Source: Sphaerolaimus hirsutus (taxonomy: Eukaryota; Nematoda; Chromadorea; Monhysterida; Sphaerolaimidae). From it: 64,000 nt of DNA. The position numbers and the translations under genes were made by a program. The notes under the pieces are model-generated. The model was given only the letters and a program-made list of their open reading frames with translations. It was not told where the DNA came from and searched no databases. Shown here piece by piece: positions 45,901 through 56,806 of the stretch. The stretch lies in NCBI GenBank assembly GCA_964036195.1, contig OZ038454.1, positions 496,001 to 560,000 of the forward strand, written 5' to 3'. Every line of letters starts with the position of its first letter. Position 1 is the first letter of the stretch.

Positions 45901-46737
45901 GACTTTTAGAATTAGACGCCTCAATTCAAATTTAAATTAAATCGTTCCACCGTGATGATTAATTTGCATTTGAAAAATTGCAGTTTTCACCCAAGTCACG
46001 GTGAAAGCTTGTGTGTGTGACACATGTACCGATGATTTTGAAGCCGAAAATTTGCAAAAATGACACCTCGATTTTGAATGAAAGTTTGGGCAAAATTTCT
46101 AAAAAATCACTCCCAATCGTTGGCAGATTATTATTTGTCGACGGACAAAGGCCAGATCTGTGCGTCGGGAAAAGCGGGTGACGGGTCCAGACTTGTCTGT
46201 CAACAAAAACTTTTTGGCGGAAAACGGAAACGGATAAAAATTTACACTTGCCGGAAAAAAATTGCACCTGCCGGAAAACGGAAAAATGAAAGCCCGGAAA
46301 ACGGAAAAACTTACTGAAATTATGCCGGAAACTGGAATTTATTGCTGAAATTTATTCAGAAATCAAAAAATTTGCAGAAATCTTGCTATAAATAGAAACT
46401 ATTCACATAATTGAGAACCTGCATGCATCTTTACCAGTAGGCTGAAACAGAAAACAGAGAATTGAGTCACTAAATGGAAAAAAAGTTGGAAAAACAGACA
46501 ATTGAGCCGGAAAAAGGCGGAAAAACGGAAATTTTAGCCGGAAAACGGAAAGTTGACACCCTAGTCAAGACAGACCCAAAACGACCTCCGAGCTATAAAA
46601 CCGAAACCAAGCGAAACCCAACCCAAATACACAAACCTGGGAATATCGACGTCATGCATCGAATTCATCCATGGATTTATAGAATACGCCACCCGGAAAT
46701 AAGTGGGCGTGGTCATAAGTATCCTTCTGGCGGACAT
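39993..46737 (-). CDS. DDAH/arginine-deiminase-like hydrolase, seven exons
   Basis: Exons on minus are 46737-46637, 44984-44930, 44375-44304, 43211-43082, 42543-42378, 41846-41729 and 40217-39993. All borders are GT-AG and all phases agree, giving 867 bases or 288 aa, the normal size. Family landmarks in order: MTTPTYF and INPWM (N-terminus), LPDMVFCANAAVV, ERRGE, FEG, SYGQRTS, FYHLDVCFCP with the probable catalytic His (178), and GGAAKCMT with the nucleophilic Cys (283). These define the five-bladed amidinotransferase-fold hydrolases that cut guanidino groups (dimethylarginine or arginine to citrulline); the exact substrate cannot be told. Likely cytosolic. The introns are full of transposons; intron 2 is itself one. 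The gene appears intact. Confidence 0.92.
40644..41320. mobile_element. hAT-like element, TAGGGATGGC ends
   Basis: Left TAGCTAGGGATGGCAC and right GTGCCATCCCTA ends with exact 8-bp duplications TTTCTTAG (40636-40643 and 41321-41328). The interior is poly-A/T with AAAACG words and shares its centre with 23960-24560. It lies in DDAH-like intron 6. Confidence 0.78.
42180..42360. mobile_element. Harbinger-like MITE (CWG family)
   Basis: The ends GTGCAGTCCCACACTCTG and the inverse GTGTGGGACTGCCCC enclose TGTCAAATGTCATGCAAAATGT words. It sits just inside the donor end of DDAH-like intron 5. Confidence 0.72.
43299..43720. mobile_element. Interrupted Harbinger-like MITE
   Basis: The left end GTGCCAGTCCCAGACCCTG follows CTG (43296-43298), with family words TGTCAAATGTC inside. 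It is split by the hAT-like element at 43392-43697 and its right end is not recognisable. Confidence 0.6.
43392..43697. mobile_element. hAT-like element, ACGTATCCAGG ends
   Basis: The ends CAAGGACGTATCCAGG and CCTGGATACGTCCCTG have exact 8-bp duplications ATGGCAAC (43384-43391 and 43698-43705). The interior has long G/C runs and GGCGCC words. Confidence 0.8.
43862..44196. mobile_element. TACCGTA/CCCCC-family MITE
   Basis: The ends ATACCGTATTACCTCGAAAC and the inverse TATTTCGAGGAAATACGGTA bound a centre matching 25180-25420. It lies in DDAH-like intron 3. Confidence 0.78.
44379..44929 (-). mobile_element. Harbinger-like element forming DDAH-like intron 2
   Basis: On the coding strand the ends are GTGCCCAGTTCAATCTGCCC and (inverse) GGGCCTAGTTCAATCTACCC. 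CAG is duplicated on both sides (plus-strand CTG at 44930-44932 and 44376-44378). The intron is exactly the element plus the second CAG. The donor GT is the element's first two bases and the acceptor AG is the end of the second CAG. Splicing gives ...CGAQ then VLVREP, the expected uninterrupted family sequence. Confidence 0.88.
45143..46020. mobile_element. CCTACACAC-type MITE split by a TIR element
   Basis: The outer MITE ends are GTGTGTGG... at about 45146 and CACGGTGAAAGCTTGTGTGTG at about 46015. Between them at about 45291-45925 is an element with ends GGCGTCCAATTCTAAAAGTCGAC and the inverse, the same family as 23627-24772. Confidence 0.62.
46195..46575. repeat. Degenerate CCGGAAAACGGAAA repeat
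   Basis: The words CCGGAAAACGGAAA and close variants recur from 46215 to 46550, ending GTTGACACCCTAG. It looks like a hAT-type non-autonomous element made of its own subterminal repeats. It lies in DDAH-like intron 1. Confidence 0.55.
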
Positions 46738-47821
46738 TTTGGCACGACTCCAATTTGTTAACTCACAAAATGCATCCACAAAATTAGCTGGTTTCAATGA
46801 AAAAAGAAATGTGAAAATGATTTTCCAATGAAACAAAAACAAAGATAGGTCACTGGCACTGACTGCTCGCTTTACAATGGAATTTACCATATTCTATCTG
46901 AATAAAAACTACAGCAAAATTTAGTTTAAAGTTTTCTCATGACATTGGCGCTGCACTGGTTCACTGCCAGTATTTAAGAAAAAAAATTTGATAAACTCAT
47001 GAAACATATTCGAATGTTTGAGTTTACTGGATTTAGGTGTTAGTCAACTAGTTGACAGAGAGTAAAAATAACACATTCCAGTAAACTCAAATAAGTTCAA
47101 GGTTGATTTCATTTTAGTTTCAAAATCTCAAAAAGTCTCAAAATTTCACCGACTAACAAGTGTGTGCAGCGACATTGCATTCCTCTCGCCGTGGATAAAT
47201 TCAGTGCAAAATCTTTCGCCTGACTTAATTCATCAAAATACGGTAACGCTACTTGTAAAGCGTGCACCCCAAAATACTTTACAATTAGTACAGGAGTTAT
47301 TTTCAACACCACCAATGAACACGCAAGGGCGACACGAAGAAAAGATATACAGGACTTTTGGATGATTTATTTTTATCAAATTCACAACAAGTTCACATTT
47401 AAATAGTTTCTTTTAAATAAATACAAGTTTGGTGAAATAAGCAAAAACATTTTTTAATCCAGTGTAAATGAATGGATAAAGTGCGGTTTTAAAGTATACA
47501 GATTGGCATTGAAAAATCTCTGGGGAATTTATATTTAAAAATATCAGAAAATATAATAATTTTTATTATTATTTTACACAGGAGTTTCTGAAGATATTTT
47601 ATTTTATGTATGTGATTATTGAGATATCTCTGAGATTTTCAAAAACATCAGAAAATCGGTCAAAAGATTATCTTTTACCAAAAAAATATATTTGAGAGAT
47701 TTTCTGAGACAATATCACGGGTCTCCAATGGGTGGGGCGGGGGGGGGCAATGGTTCCGCGCAATTACACCATCTCAATGTTGTACCCAGAAAGAAATGAT
47801 ATCATGTGTCGAGGCAGTCAG
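46738..47821. other. 5' flank of the DDAH-like gene, no second gene seen
   Basis: This would hold the promoter of the minus-strand DDAH-like gene, but no core motif is clear. A diverged MITE with TTAGTCAACTAGTTG-type ends spans about 47035-47165. The remaining open frames have no support. Confidence 0.5.
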
Positions 47822-48044
47822 GGGGCAGTCCCAAGCCCTGTAAAGTGTAAAGTAAAGTGTCAAATGTAAAGTCAAATGCAAAGTAAACTGTCAAGTGTAA
47901 AGTCAAATGCAAAGTAAACTGTCAATTGTCATGTAAAGTCCAGTAATAAAATCTTTTCTTTTTTGTTTTGATTGACACTTGACTTTGCATTTGACTTTAC
48001 ATTTGACACTTTACTTGACACTTTACAGGGCTTGGGACTGCCCC
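47822..48044. mobile_element. Harbinger-like MITE (CWG family)
   Basis: The ends GGGGCAGTCCCAAGCCCTG and CAGGGCTTGGGACTGCCCC lie between CAG (47819-47821) and CTG (48045-48047). The interior is inverted arrays of AAAGTAAAGTGTCAAATG words. Confidence 0.82.
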
Positions 48045-48506
48045 CTGTGGTGTCAAATCACTACAGGGTGACCACTACTGTTAATCATTAAACACTTTGA
48101 TGTAGGTATATTTCGGGGACTTTTCTTGTGCCACACTGCCCATTTTATTCGGTATGTGTCAAGTCATTGTCTGCCATGTACCTGAGTGGAAAGTGCAATC
48201 GATACTTATTGTTGTATTGTGCGGTTCTCACGACCCTACTCAGTATATCTATCTATGTATCTATCTATCTATCTATCCCAAAGCAAAATTTTTGGGTTAC
48301 TACCCCTGAACGTCCCTAAAGTCGTCCGGCTATATAAGATTATTCCAATTTTATGTTTAAGGATTTCGAGTGTTCTTCAACTTTAGTTTTAGAGATTTTT
48401 TGATTTCTTCGTCTTGATTAAGTGTTTTTGATTAAGCGAACCAACAAATAACGAATAGATCCCACAGGATTTACTATCCACCGGGAGCCCGCCAAAATCA
48501 GACCTG

Positions 48507-50717
48507 GGGGCAGTCCCAAGCCCTGTAAAGTGTAAAGTAAAGTGTCAAATGTAAAGTAAAGTGTAAAGTAAAGTGTCAAATGTAAAGTAAAGTGTCAAGT
48601 CAAATGTCAAATGTAAAGTAAAGTGTCAAGTCAAATGTCAAATGTAAAGTAAAGTGTCAAATGTAAAGTAAAGTGTCAAGTCAAATGTCAAATGTAAAGT
48701 CAAGTGTCAAATGTAAAGTAAAGTGTAAAGTAAAGTGTCAAATGTAAAGTAAAGTGTCAATTGTGATGAAAAACATAAAATATTGATGAAAAAAGAAAAT
48801 TATTAAAAGGAAATTCACAAATTCCGAGTGAAATGAATTCATTCCACCATGGATAGGAGAGTATAGTGATTTTTAACCTTTTATCGTATAGGCTGTATCA
48901 TAAATCCGCAATATCAAGTATTGGCATGTTGCCAGATTTTAAATGTGATATTTTTGTATCAAAATCGGGAATCATGCCATATGAAGACTTGGCATCGTGC
49001 CAGAAAGTATAGACATCGCTATAAAATAGGTACATAACCATGTATTCAGACGGAAATAGCAATTTTAAACGTGAAAATTAGCGAAATGGTGTACAATGTA
49101 CAAGTACATATTTCATATTGGACATTTTGAGCAAAAAAACTGAGGAAAAATCAGCCGGATATAGACGTGGGCCAAATCGCTTCGCTAGCTTGTATACTCG
49201 GCAGACATGATACTATACAATGAGTTGCATGATGTCATATCATGCACGCTGTATCCAACCCGTAGAACTCTGTTTTGGTGACTTGTGCTTACGCATATAC
49301 GGAATGAAACTATTCAATTGTGCCCGCACAATTCAAACCCCCGTCAAAGTGTAGTTGAGTTTTTTGGCATGATGCCATCCAAGCGTCGTCTGGATCTGAA
49401 TAAATACAAAGCGGGAACATTTTCTGAATTCAAAATTTTGAACGTAACAAGTTTTCGTCAAAATGAATCGATAGCGTGTAACTTTTCTAAATATGAATTA
49501 GATTAAACGTAGGTAAACATAAAATCAAAAATTTGCTGCACCTATCGGCACAAAAATTGGAGTAAACGAGTGCGTAAAGAACAGCACATTTTTATTTTCC
49601 TTCTTACTATCTTTATATTTTCTTTTTTACTAAATTCCTTTCTCGTTCGCTCTACAAGAACAAAATATAACTTTCCAATTTTGTAGAATGAGATGTCCGT
49701 CGACTATACATCTAATATTGACATATTTACGACCCACTGTGCACCGTTTTTCTACCGTATTTAAGATGTATCGCACATCGCTGTTCAGTAAGATGTTGAA
49801 TTTCATTGACGCTCAGCGAAGCAAAACATAAGTGGACCAAACCTGTGTAATATCATGTCTGCCGACTATACTAAAGGACAAGTCCTGAGACGTGACTTGA
49901 TCCTCAAATCAACAGCTTAAATTAAAAAAACGTCGCGTTTCAAAATACTAAGTGTAATATTAAAATCGACTTGTACTAAGTGTAATGTCCGCCAAGTATA
50001 ATAAAAAGATAATCCAAATATAAGTAAAATCATGCTCAAATCTGATTGCAGAAAAATTAGTGCAAAAAGTGCAAAAACTTATGCCTTCGAGGTTTTGAAC
50101 ACAGAACCTCAGGTAGCATAGCCCCAAACACACACCACCGCGGCATCAAACGACGCTGGGGTGAGCTCATTAACAGTAAACATATCGCGCAATATTTTTT
50201 AAATTAAATCAAACATTGAATTTGTACAAACCTTTGGTGGCTGAAGCTGTGCGCCGATCCTGGACAGAACAAACTCCACTTGTGCAGGGTTAAGGCGAAA
50301 TCGTTGCTTGAAAAATTCTTCATTCTCTGCTCCAAAATTCTGCCGCGGCCGATAAGTTGAAATTCTAGGTTCACCATCGCCATCCGACACGATACTATCC
50401 ATGTCGGAATCCATTTCGCTGATTTCGTGAATTTCTTTTTGATTTTTCTTTTTTCGTGAATATTTACTGTTTGTCATGACAATTGACACTTTACTTGACA
50501 CTTTACTTTACATTTGACATTTGACTTGACACTTTACTTTACATTTGACACTTGACTTTACATTTGACATTTGACTTGACACTTTACTTTACATTTGACA
50601 CTTGACTTTACATTTGACATTTGACTTGACACTTTACTTTACATTTGACACTTTACTTTACACTTTACTTTACATTTGACACTTTACTTTACACTTTACA
50701 GGGCTTGGGATTGGCAC
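48507..50717 (-). mobile_element. 2.2-kb PIF/Harbinger-like transposon with transposase remnant
   Basis: The ends GGGGCAGTCCCAAGCCCTG and CAGGGCTTGGGATTGGCAC are flanked by exact CTG duplications (48504-48506 and 50718-50720). Each end carries about 260 bases of subterminal array (TGTCAAATGTAAAGTAAAG and the inverse). The minus-strand frame 50501-50199 lies just inside. No full transposase is visible in the middle, so this copy is probably non-autonomous, but it is the largest member of the family here. Confidence 0.85.
50199..50501 (-). pseudogene. Harbinger-type transposase N-terminal fragment
   Basis: 100 codons on minus with an acidic SEMDSDMDS stretch and then FFKQRFRLNPAQVEFVLSRI, which resembles the helix-rich start of HARBI1-type nucleases (F..RFR..). 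A GT (GTTTGT..) near 50230 could be a donor. The DDE nuclease core was not found downstream, so it is an exon or remnant. Similarity is by eye only. Confidence 0.5.
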
Positions 50718-50720
50718 CTG

Positions 50721-53085
50721 GAGAACTAAAAAAAACTGATAAGGCATCCGGTCAGGGAACAAAAATAGTGACTCAATTCATCGGCATTCTTTTTACGTTT
50801 TTTTTTATAATGTGCCAAAAATTCTCTTCCTATTTTTGATTTGGATAGTTTGTACTTCGCATTTATTTGGTTTCGATATGCTTTACATACAAATTTGTGA
50901 TATTTTCGCAATATTTCAGACTCTGCTCAGGTCTAGGTCTGAGTGTTTTCGTGACGCGCCTATTCTCTGGAAGGAGGTACGAGTGTCACTTGGACCTAAG
51001 CCAATTAGTAGACGAACACTGACAAATTGTTTGCCACAAAAATATTTCACAATGGCGAAGCAAACTCTAAACAAGCTCACATTTATTATCCAGCAGTTGA
51101 TTCAGCGAGACAATTCGCGTAAATTGGACTTCCGGAAACCGATATTTACATTGCCAAGTTCACCATCGACCTTCAATTTCGCACCTTTGCCGAGCCATCG
51201 ACCATCGTCTGAAAATTTGGCATTTGAATTTGGAATCGTGCCAAAAATAGAGTAGGTCCCAAAACTCAAAATAACGAGAAAAAGCCATTGTAAGGCATCG
51301 TTACTATACAAACGAATAGAAATGACCAAAATATTCATGTCTCTTCTTCATTCATATCTTCATCTCTCCTGTAACCATCGATGTGAATTTTGAAGCCATT
51401 CGAATCGGGCAAAATTTCGCGCAAGCATTCGACATTTTGAAATTCAATTTTTTTATTTTGGCTTGCTGCCAGAGAATATCGGGCATGTTTTTGCAACAGT
51501 TCGCGAGGAGTATTGTAGTCCCCGTATGATCACTTGTCACGGTGCCAAAATTCCGAAATCCGCTAAAAATATGAATAAAATAGGGAAACACTAGCTATAT
51601 AACCATGTATATAAACGGAAATAGCCATTATGAAAGTGGAAATTGGCAAAAGTGGGGCACATTTTAGCGATTTCAGCGATAACTTTGAGCTTTTACGCTG
51701 ATTCATATAATACGCAAGTTGTAACTGGGCCTAGGGCCAAGTCATCATACGTGACCCGATTCGTTCGCGAAAGTCCGAATCCCGACATTATGTGAACTTG
51801 GCACCTGTCCAAACGCCTGTTTGAAATATCCCGTTTGTATACTGCCGTTGACGATGGGGAACTGGCGCTGCAGCCAGTGTGTTGGCGGCCATTAGCGACC
51901 ATATCCGTGGCTTTATAACATTCCGCCGACATTATCAGTTACTCGGACGGTAATCTTGTGTCTTTTACTCTCCTTCGTACAATATGTAATCGTATCCAAA
52001 TACAAAATTAGACTTTATTGGAAAAATGCCAAGTTCACATAATGTTGGCGGTCCAGAAAGTCAGTGACTTCGCGTGAAAGAAGGCGAGGTTAAGAGCTAG
52101 TCGTTCCCGCAATCACCTTATCGTTTCGTTCGTTTTGGATACATCGTTCGTTGTGTATCCTATTAAGATACGCAGCAGTACAAAAGGGGTTGGTTAAAAA
52201 TATCATCAAACATACATAATCAACATGAAAAGTGATCTTTAGTTCACCTTTGGCCAAGCCTTGCATTTTGGCTATCACATTGGCAGCAAATTTGGATAAC
52301 GTTGCACATTGATTGGATACGTAGTGGAATGAAATATTTCCTCAACGTAAGGGCTATTCATAAAACGTTTCACAGACTGTAAATTTTTTAGTACTTGACG
52401 AGGACTAGCGCTTTTTCAGCGTTTATGTTTTGCTGATGGAGCAATGTTGTTCCTGGCGCTGGGTAAAAATAGCGCCAAGCGCCAATGGCGCCACTCCAAG
52501 TGAGCGCCAAGCGCCAAATGCGCCATGGCGCTTTTACATCACTATAATATACTCGGATGACATTACACCGTACATTTATCCGGAGGAAACACTCCATCCT
52601 GACGTGATCACTTTCGTCGCCATCATCATCTCTCGCCATCACGTCCTCTTCATGAAGCCATCACATCGTCATCACGCCTTCCAGCTGGCTGTATAAGTTC
52701 TCGGCTGGCCGTCTGCCAGCCGAAGACATAACTCCTATCTGTTTGTAGAGTATCGTGTCTGCCCAGTATACCAGTGACCATCTGACCATTCCATCACTAA
52801 TGTGACCAGTGAATTTCCATTGATTTTGTCCTTTTTTTGCGAAAAGTGTGAAACTATAGAACACCACAAATCCTGACCAAAGGTCGAGATAAATTTTTTT
52901 TTGTGGAATATTGATTTACCTTATGCTATGGTGAAAAATACTTATACAACTCTCTACATTTTCCACATCTCACCCTAGAGAATTGGGGGGGGGCTGCTCT
53001 TCCCTGTGCAAACATCATTGTGCAGAGTAAAAAAAAGCGTTTTTCGAGTGTGGTGAGCTCACCTTGCGATTATCTTTTAAAACTG
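50721..53085. other. Intergenic, one unexplained open frame and a dispersed repeat
   Basis: The plus frame 50812-51255 (147 codons) has a hydrophobic start and the segment MAKQTLNKLTFIIQQLIQRD; I do not recognise it and give it low weight. The stretch 51715-51960 is the inverse of about 61430-61700 (CACTGGCTGCAGCGCCAGTTCC), a dispersed repeat. GCGCC-rich words at 52450-52530 belong to the mosaic seen at 53331-54176. Confidence 0.45.
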
Positions 53086-53283
53086 AGCCAATCCTAGACC
53101 CTGTTAAATGTCAAGTGTCAAAGAGGTGTGAAAGGAAGAAATGTGAACTGTCATGTAAAGTTAAAGTCATGTAAAATGTCAAAAAAATTCTTTTTGTCTG
53201 GAAATTTTACATTGACATGAATTTTGACAATTTGCATGATATTTATTTGTTTATCGACATTTTGCTGGGTCTGGGAGTGCCCC
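53086..53283. mobile_element. Harbinger-like MITE (CWG family)
   Basis: The ends AGCCAATCCTAGACCCTG and CTGGGTCTGGGAGTGCCCC are flanked by CTG at 53083-53085 and 53284-53286. About 198 bases, with GTCATGTAAA words and no gene. Confidence 0.78.
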
Positions 53284-53330
53284 CTGGTCGAACAAGGGCC
53301 TACCATAAATACATACCTAAATGGCCCTAC

Positions 53331-54176
53331 TAGTGATGGAAAAGCGCCATGGCGCTGGCGCCTGGCGCTAGCGCCAAAGCAAAAAGCGCCATGGCGCTTT
53401 TGGCGCTTGGCGCCATTTTCTGGTGGCGCTATTGGCGCCTGGCGCCGGCATTTTAAATGGCGCCAAAAAAGCGCCAACCATGATAAAAAAATTGTTATAA
53501 TACGGTGAAATCGACACTGCAGTTGATCAATTTTGAGGCAACTGAATAAATATTGATTAATATTAGGGTAGACATTATATAAATAGATGCATACATTGAA
53601 TAAAAGCAGAGGTGTTAAAATCGCGGTAAATCCCCTTTTGTGCTCTGCTCCTAATTCTTTCTTGCAGTCTAAATCAGGGGTTCAGTCTGGCGGTGGTTGG
53701 AGCCAGAGTGGGGGGGGGGGGTTACCCCCTCAACAAATGCTCCAGCTATCTATCTAACCTGAGGCTAAATTTTAGGCTAATATCCCTCGAGCCCCCCACC
53801 ACCCACCCCAAATTAACCAGATATGTATCTCTCCAGAGCGATTATTTGAGAAATTTTGCCCCGATTTAGTGGTTGTTTGAATGGGCAAAAAAGTTCAATA
53901 GACTACTATGACTTCAGCGGTACTCACAGTTATGCACTCATTTTTCTACCATCAAATTGTAGAACGATTTTTTTGGCGCTGGCGCTATTGGCGCTTGGCG
54001 CCATTACCCTCTGGCGCCATTGGCGCTTGGCGCTGAGGTTCAGAAAAGCGCCATGGCGCTTTTGGCGCTTGGCGCCATTTTGCTCTGGCGCCATTGGCGC
54101 TTGGCGCCGGGGTCAGAAAAGCGCCATGGCGCTTTTGGCGCTTGGCGCCAAAAGCCTGGCGCTTTTTCCATCACTA
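53331..54176. mobile_element. hAT-like element made of GGCGCC mosaics
   Basis: The ends TAGTGATGGAAAAGCGCCA and TGGCGCTTTTTCCATCACTA have exact 8-bp duplications GGCCCTAC (53323-53330 and 54177-54184). Both ends are packed with overlapping palindromic words such as GCGCCATGGCGC and TTGGCGCTTGGCGCC. It is non-coding and inserted at the tip of a CCTACACAC-family MITE. Confidence 0.85.
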
Positions 54177-54184
54177 GGCCCTAC

Positions 54185-54342
54185 TGTTGTGATTTATGAC
54201 ATTTGATGATTTCCTTGAAAACAATGATAAATTTGAGTTCTGATACTCCAGTATAAAAGTGATCTTCACAGCAGTATCGAGCAGCGTTTGGGAATAATAA
54301 AGCATTTTATGCACGAACAAATAGAGTGGAACAAAGTTAACA
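54185..54342 (+). repeat. RT3 5' LTR
   Basis: 158 bp, identical by eye to 60784-60941. A TATA-like GTATAAAAG (about 54251) and AATAATAAAGC (about 54295) could mark the promoter and poly(A) site. Confidence 0.93.
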
Positions 54343-54460
54343 AATGGTGGACGAGCAGGCATCACTTTTCCTCATTTATTTGGGGCAAGTGTTGTTGAAC
54401 CTGTACGCAATTGTTAACAAATCCCTCTAACAGTGAACCCAAACAGCTGCATACATCTTC

Positions 54461-56806
54461 ATGATGTCAATTCCTTTGGATTTATCCACTGGATCGTCAA
54501 AATTATCTGTTCACACCGCTACTGAAATGAACGGATCAAACGCAAATTTGAATGTGACCGCTGTAGGTCAGACCGCTGTAGGTCCACAAAATGTACTCAA
54601 TTTGAGCACTCTGAATTCAACAACGACAACGGTGTATACTGCAACTCAAACAGCACCGGCATACGCACTCGCTAATGTGACGTACACAAACACAAGGCCA
54701 CGCATGGGCACACGTTCGACGGAACCTTTGAACTACTTGACAGCACCACAGTTGTTCCAAAACTGTCAAGACACTTTGAAACAAGCACAAAAGGATGCCG
54801 CAAATAGGCGTCGCCAAATCGGGGAATGTGATGTTTCCACGGCAACCGCTGGCACGTTAGCCATAGATGAGCATTTGAATTTGTCGCATAATGAAAGCGG
54901 CATCAACGACATGGTCAACGAACACGACGTTGATTCACTATCACCGAATGAAGTGGAACATGAACAAATAACCAATTCGACACAAGTTTGGATCATGAAT
55001 CAAATTGATCAGTTGTCACGCGAAATGAGGGCAAATTTGTCTCAAACTCGGACGGCGATGAACGCAAACATCGACGATTTAAAAACACAGTTGGTTCAAA
55101 TTCAGGAATCTCTGTACGAACGACAGCACTACATGATGAATGCTTTTATGGGGGATTTATTTCCTGCCATTGACAAAAAAATTCAATCTGCAGTAAATCC
55201 AATTCATGACCAATTAAACGAAATTGTCAACACGATGTCAACCCTGCAGTTGAAGACGACCGATAAAGAAAATGAACCATGTGAAACCAACGAAACAAAT
55301 GAAAATTCAATCAGCGAAACGATGTCAACTCCCTTGGAAGAGTTACACAGCTGGCACGCATCAGCACTACAATTAGTGCTTTCGCAAATTCCCGAATTTG
55401 AAGGAAATGCAGATGAAAGCTTCAAGGAGTGGAAAGCGCAGGCACAATGCCATTTGACAATGTTTCCAGCAAAATTCGCAAATGCCATTTGGAATTTGAT
55501 TTTTAGGGCCAAATTGAAAAAATCAGCAAAACACATTTACAAATCTCTAACAGAACACCAAAAACTGGACTACAAATACGTCCTAACCGAATTTGAAGGG
55601 CTATACAACCCCTTTGACAACAGACTGTCCATGGACGATTGGCAGCGTTGCAGGCAGCGGAACACGGAAACAGCCATGCAATATTGCTCACGATTACTGG
55701 CAAAAATGCCTAGAGAAGTCTACGAAGACATGACCCCTGAAATTTGGCGAGGCTTCGTCGCAAAACAGTTGCTTCGAACACTGGGGAATAACCGGTATGA
55801 AACCATACTTCTGTACAACTTGAGGAAACAATTGACAGAAAAAATCATCACAGAGCCAAGACAACTGGCATTGCAATTGGACACTTATACCAGGGAAATG
55901 AAAGAAACTGGATTAGACCAGTCGAAATTTGAACAGTCGAAAAATTTGCATGGAAACAAATTCGAAAATCCCAAACCAAACACAAAAACGGAAAATTTTT
56001 CGAAATTCAATAAAGATTTTTCCAAAGAAAAATGTGACTTTTCCGGACATTATGGACACACTAAGGATCAGTGCATCCTTCGAAAAAAATTGAAATGGCA
56101 GTCACAAAATGCCACAGGAACCGGCGCAGGCACAAATCGAACTCAATTTAGTCAACCGGCCAGTGCTGGTTATTCTGGCGTAAAAAATGTGGGTCCCACA
56201 CCAACCCACAATTCGGGCCTGCCAAATAAAACCAATTTCACCAAACAGTTTACATTTCCCCCTAAAAAAACTTTCCCCAATTCACAGTTTACACAAACGG
56301 CGGCCCCCACAAACTTCAACGAAAATGTCACTACCGACGAAATCAGCGGGGCGGAAAATGACAAAACAGAACATGACGAAGAAAATGTCACATTGGACTC
56401 GTTTATGAACGAATTGGCCCAACAGGCACAGGGAATCCCTGCAGATTTGCAACATCAGATTGCTACTTGTGTGCAAAACTTTCTGGCAGGTGAGTCATCA
56501 AAATCACTAAAATTAGAAAAATTCGAGAATTCGGAAAATTCCAAAAAGAAATCCCAAAATTCACAGACTATGAAAATCCCGAACCGGCTGGCGAAACCCC
56601 TACAGAAAACTATTCAGCACAACTGGAAAACTGCAACTGGGATGTTGAAATGTGATTTGTCAAAATGTGATTTGTCGAAATGTAATTTGTCGAAATGTGA
56701 TTTGTCTGACAAAAAACCTACTGACCAAACTGAGAATTCCCTAATCGAAAACTTGACAAAAAACGCAAATAAAAAACCAATCGAAAACTCAAATGCGAAA
56801 TTTTAA
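54461..56806 (+). CDS. gag: RT3 Gag
   Basis: 781 aa from the first ATG after the primer site. A Thr/Asn-rich N-terminus is followed by a predicted coiled segment (about residues 170-280) and a gag core (about 300-480, LSQIPEFEGNADESFKEW). The zinc knuckle CDFSGHYGHTKDQC (about 525) has Ser in place of the second Cys. Near the C-terminus CDLSKCDLSKCNLSKCDLS is a four-unit repeat. GYSGVKNVGPTPTH matches a segment in RT1 Gag. TAA ends it directly before an in-frame integrase remnant. It forms the particle shell. Confidence 0.9.
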   Translation: MMSIPLDLSTGSSKLSVHTATEMNGSNANLNVTAVGQTAVGPQNVLNLSTLNSTTTTVYTATQTAPAYALANVTYTNTRPRMGTRSTEPLNYLTAPQLFQNCQDTLKQAQKDAANRRRQIGECDVSTATAGTLAIDEHLNLSHNESGINDMVNEHDVDSLSPNEVEHEQITNSTQVWIMNQIDQLSREMRANLSQTRTAMNANIDDLKTQLVQIQESLYERQHYMMNAFMGDLFPAIDKKIQSAVNPIHDQLNEIVNTMSTLQLKTTDKENEPCETNETNENSISETMSTPLEELHSWHASALQLVLSQIPEFEGNADESFKEWKAQAQCHLTMFPAKFANAIWNLIFRAKLKKSAKHIYKSLTEHQKLDYKYVLTEFEGLYNPFDNRLSMDDWQRCRQRNTETAMQYCSRLLAKMPREVYEDMTPEIWRGFVAKQLLRTLGNNRYETILLYNLRKQLTEKIITEPRQLALQLDTYTREMKETGLDQSKFEQSKNLHGNKFENPKPNTKTENFSKFNKDFSKEKCDFSGHYGHTKDQCILRKKLKWQSQNATGTGAGTNRTQFSQPASAGYSGVKNVGPTPTHNSGLPNKTNFTKQFTFPPKKTFPNSQFTQTAAPTNFNENVTTDEISGAENDKTEHDEENVTLDSFMNELAQQAQGIPADLQHQIATCVQNFLAGESSKSLKLEKFENSENSKKKSQNSQTMKIPNRLAKPLQKTIQHNWKTATGMLKCDLSKCDLSKCNLSKCDLSDKKPTDQTENSLIENLTKNANKKPIENSNAKF

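Noticed and set aside
50812..51255. 147-codon plus frame as a host gene
   Set aside because: No family motif, no clear start context and no neighbouring exons; mentioned only as unexplained.
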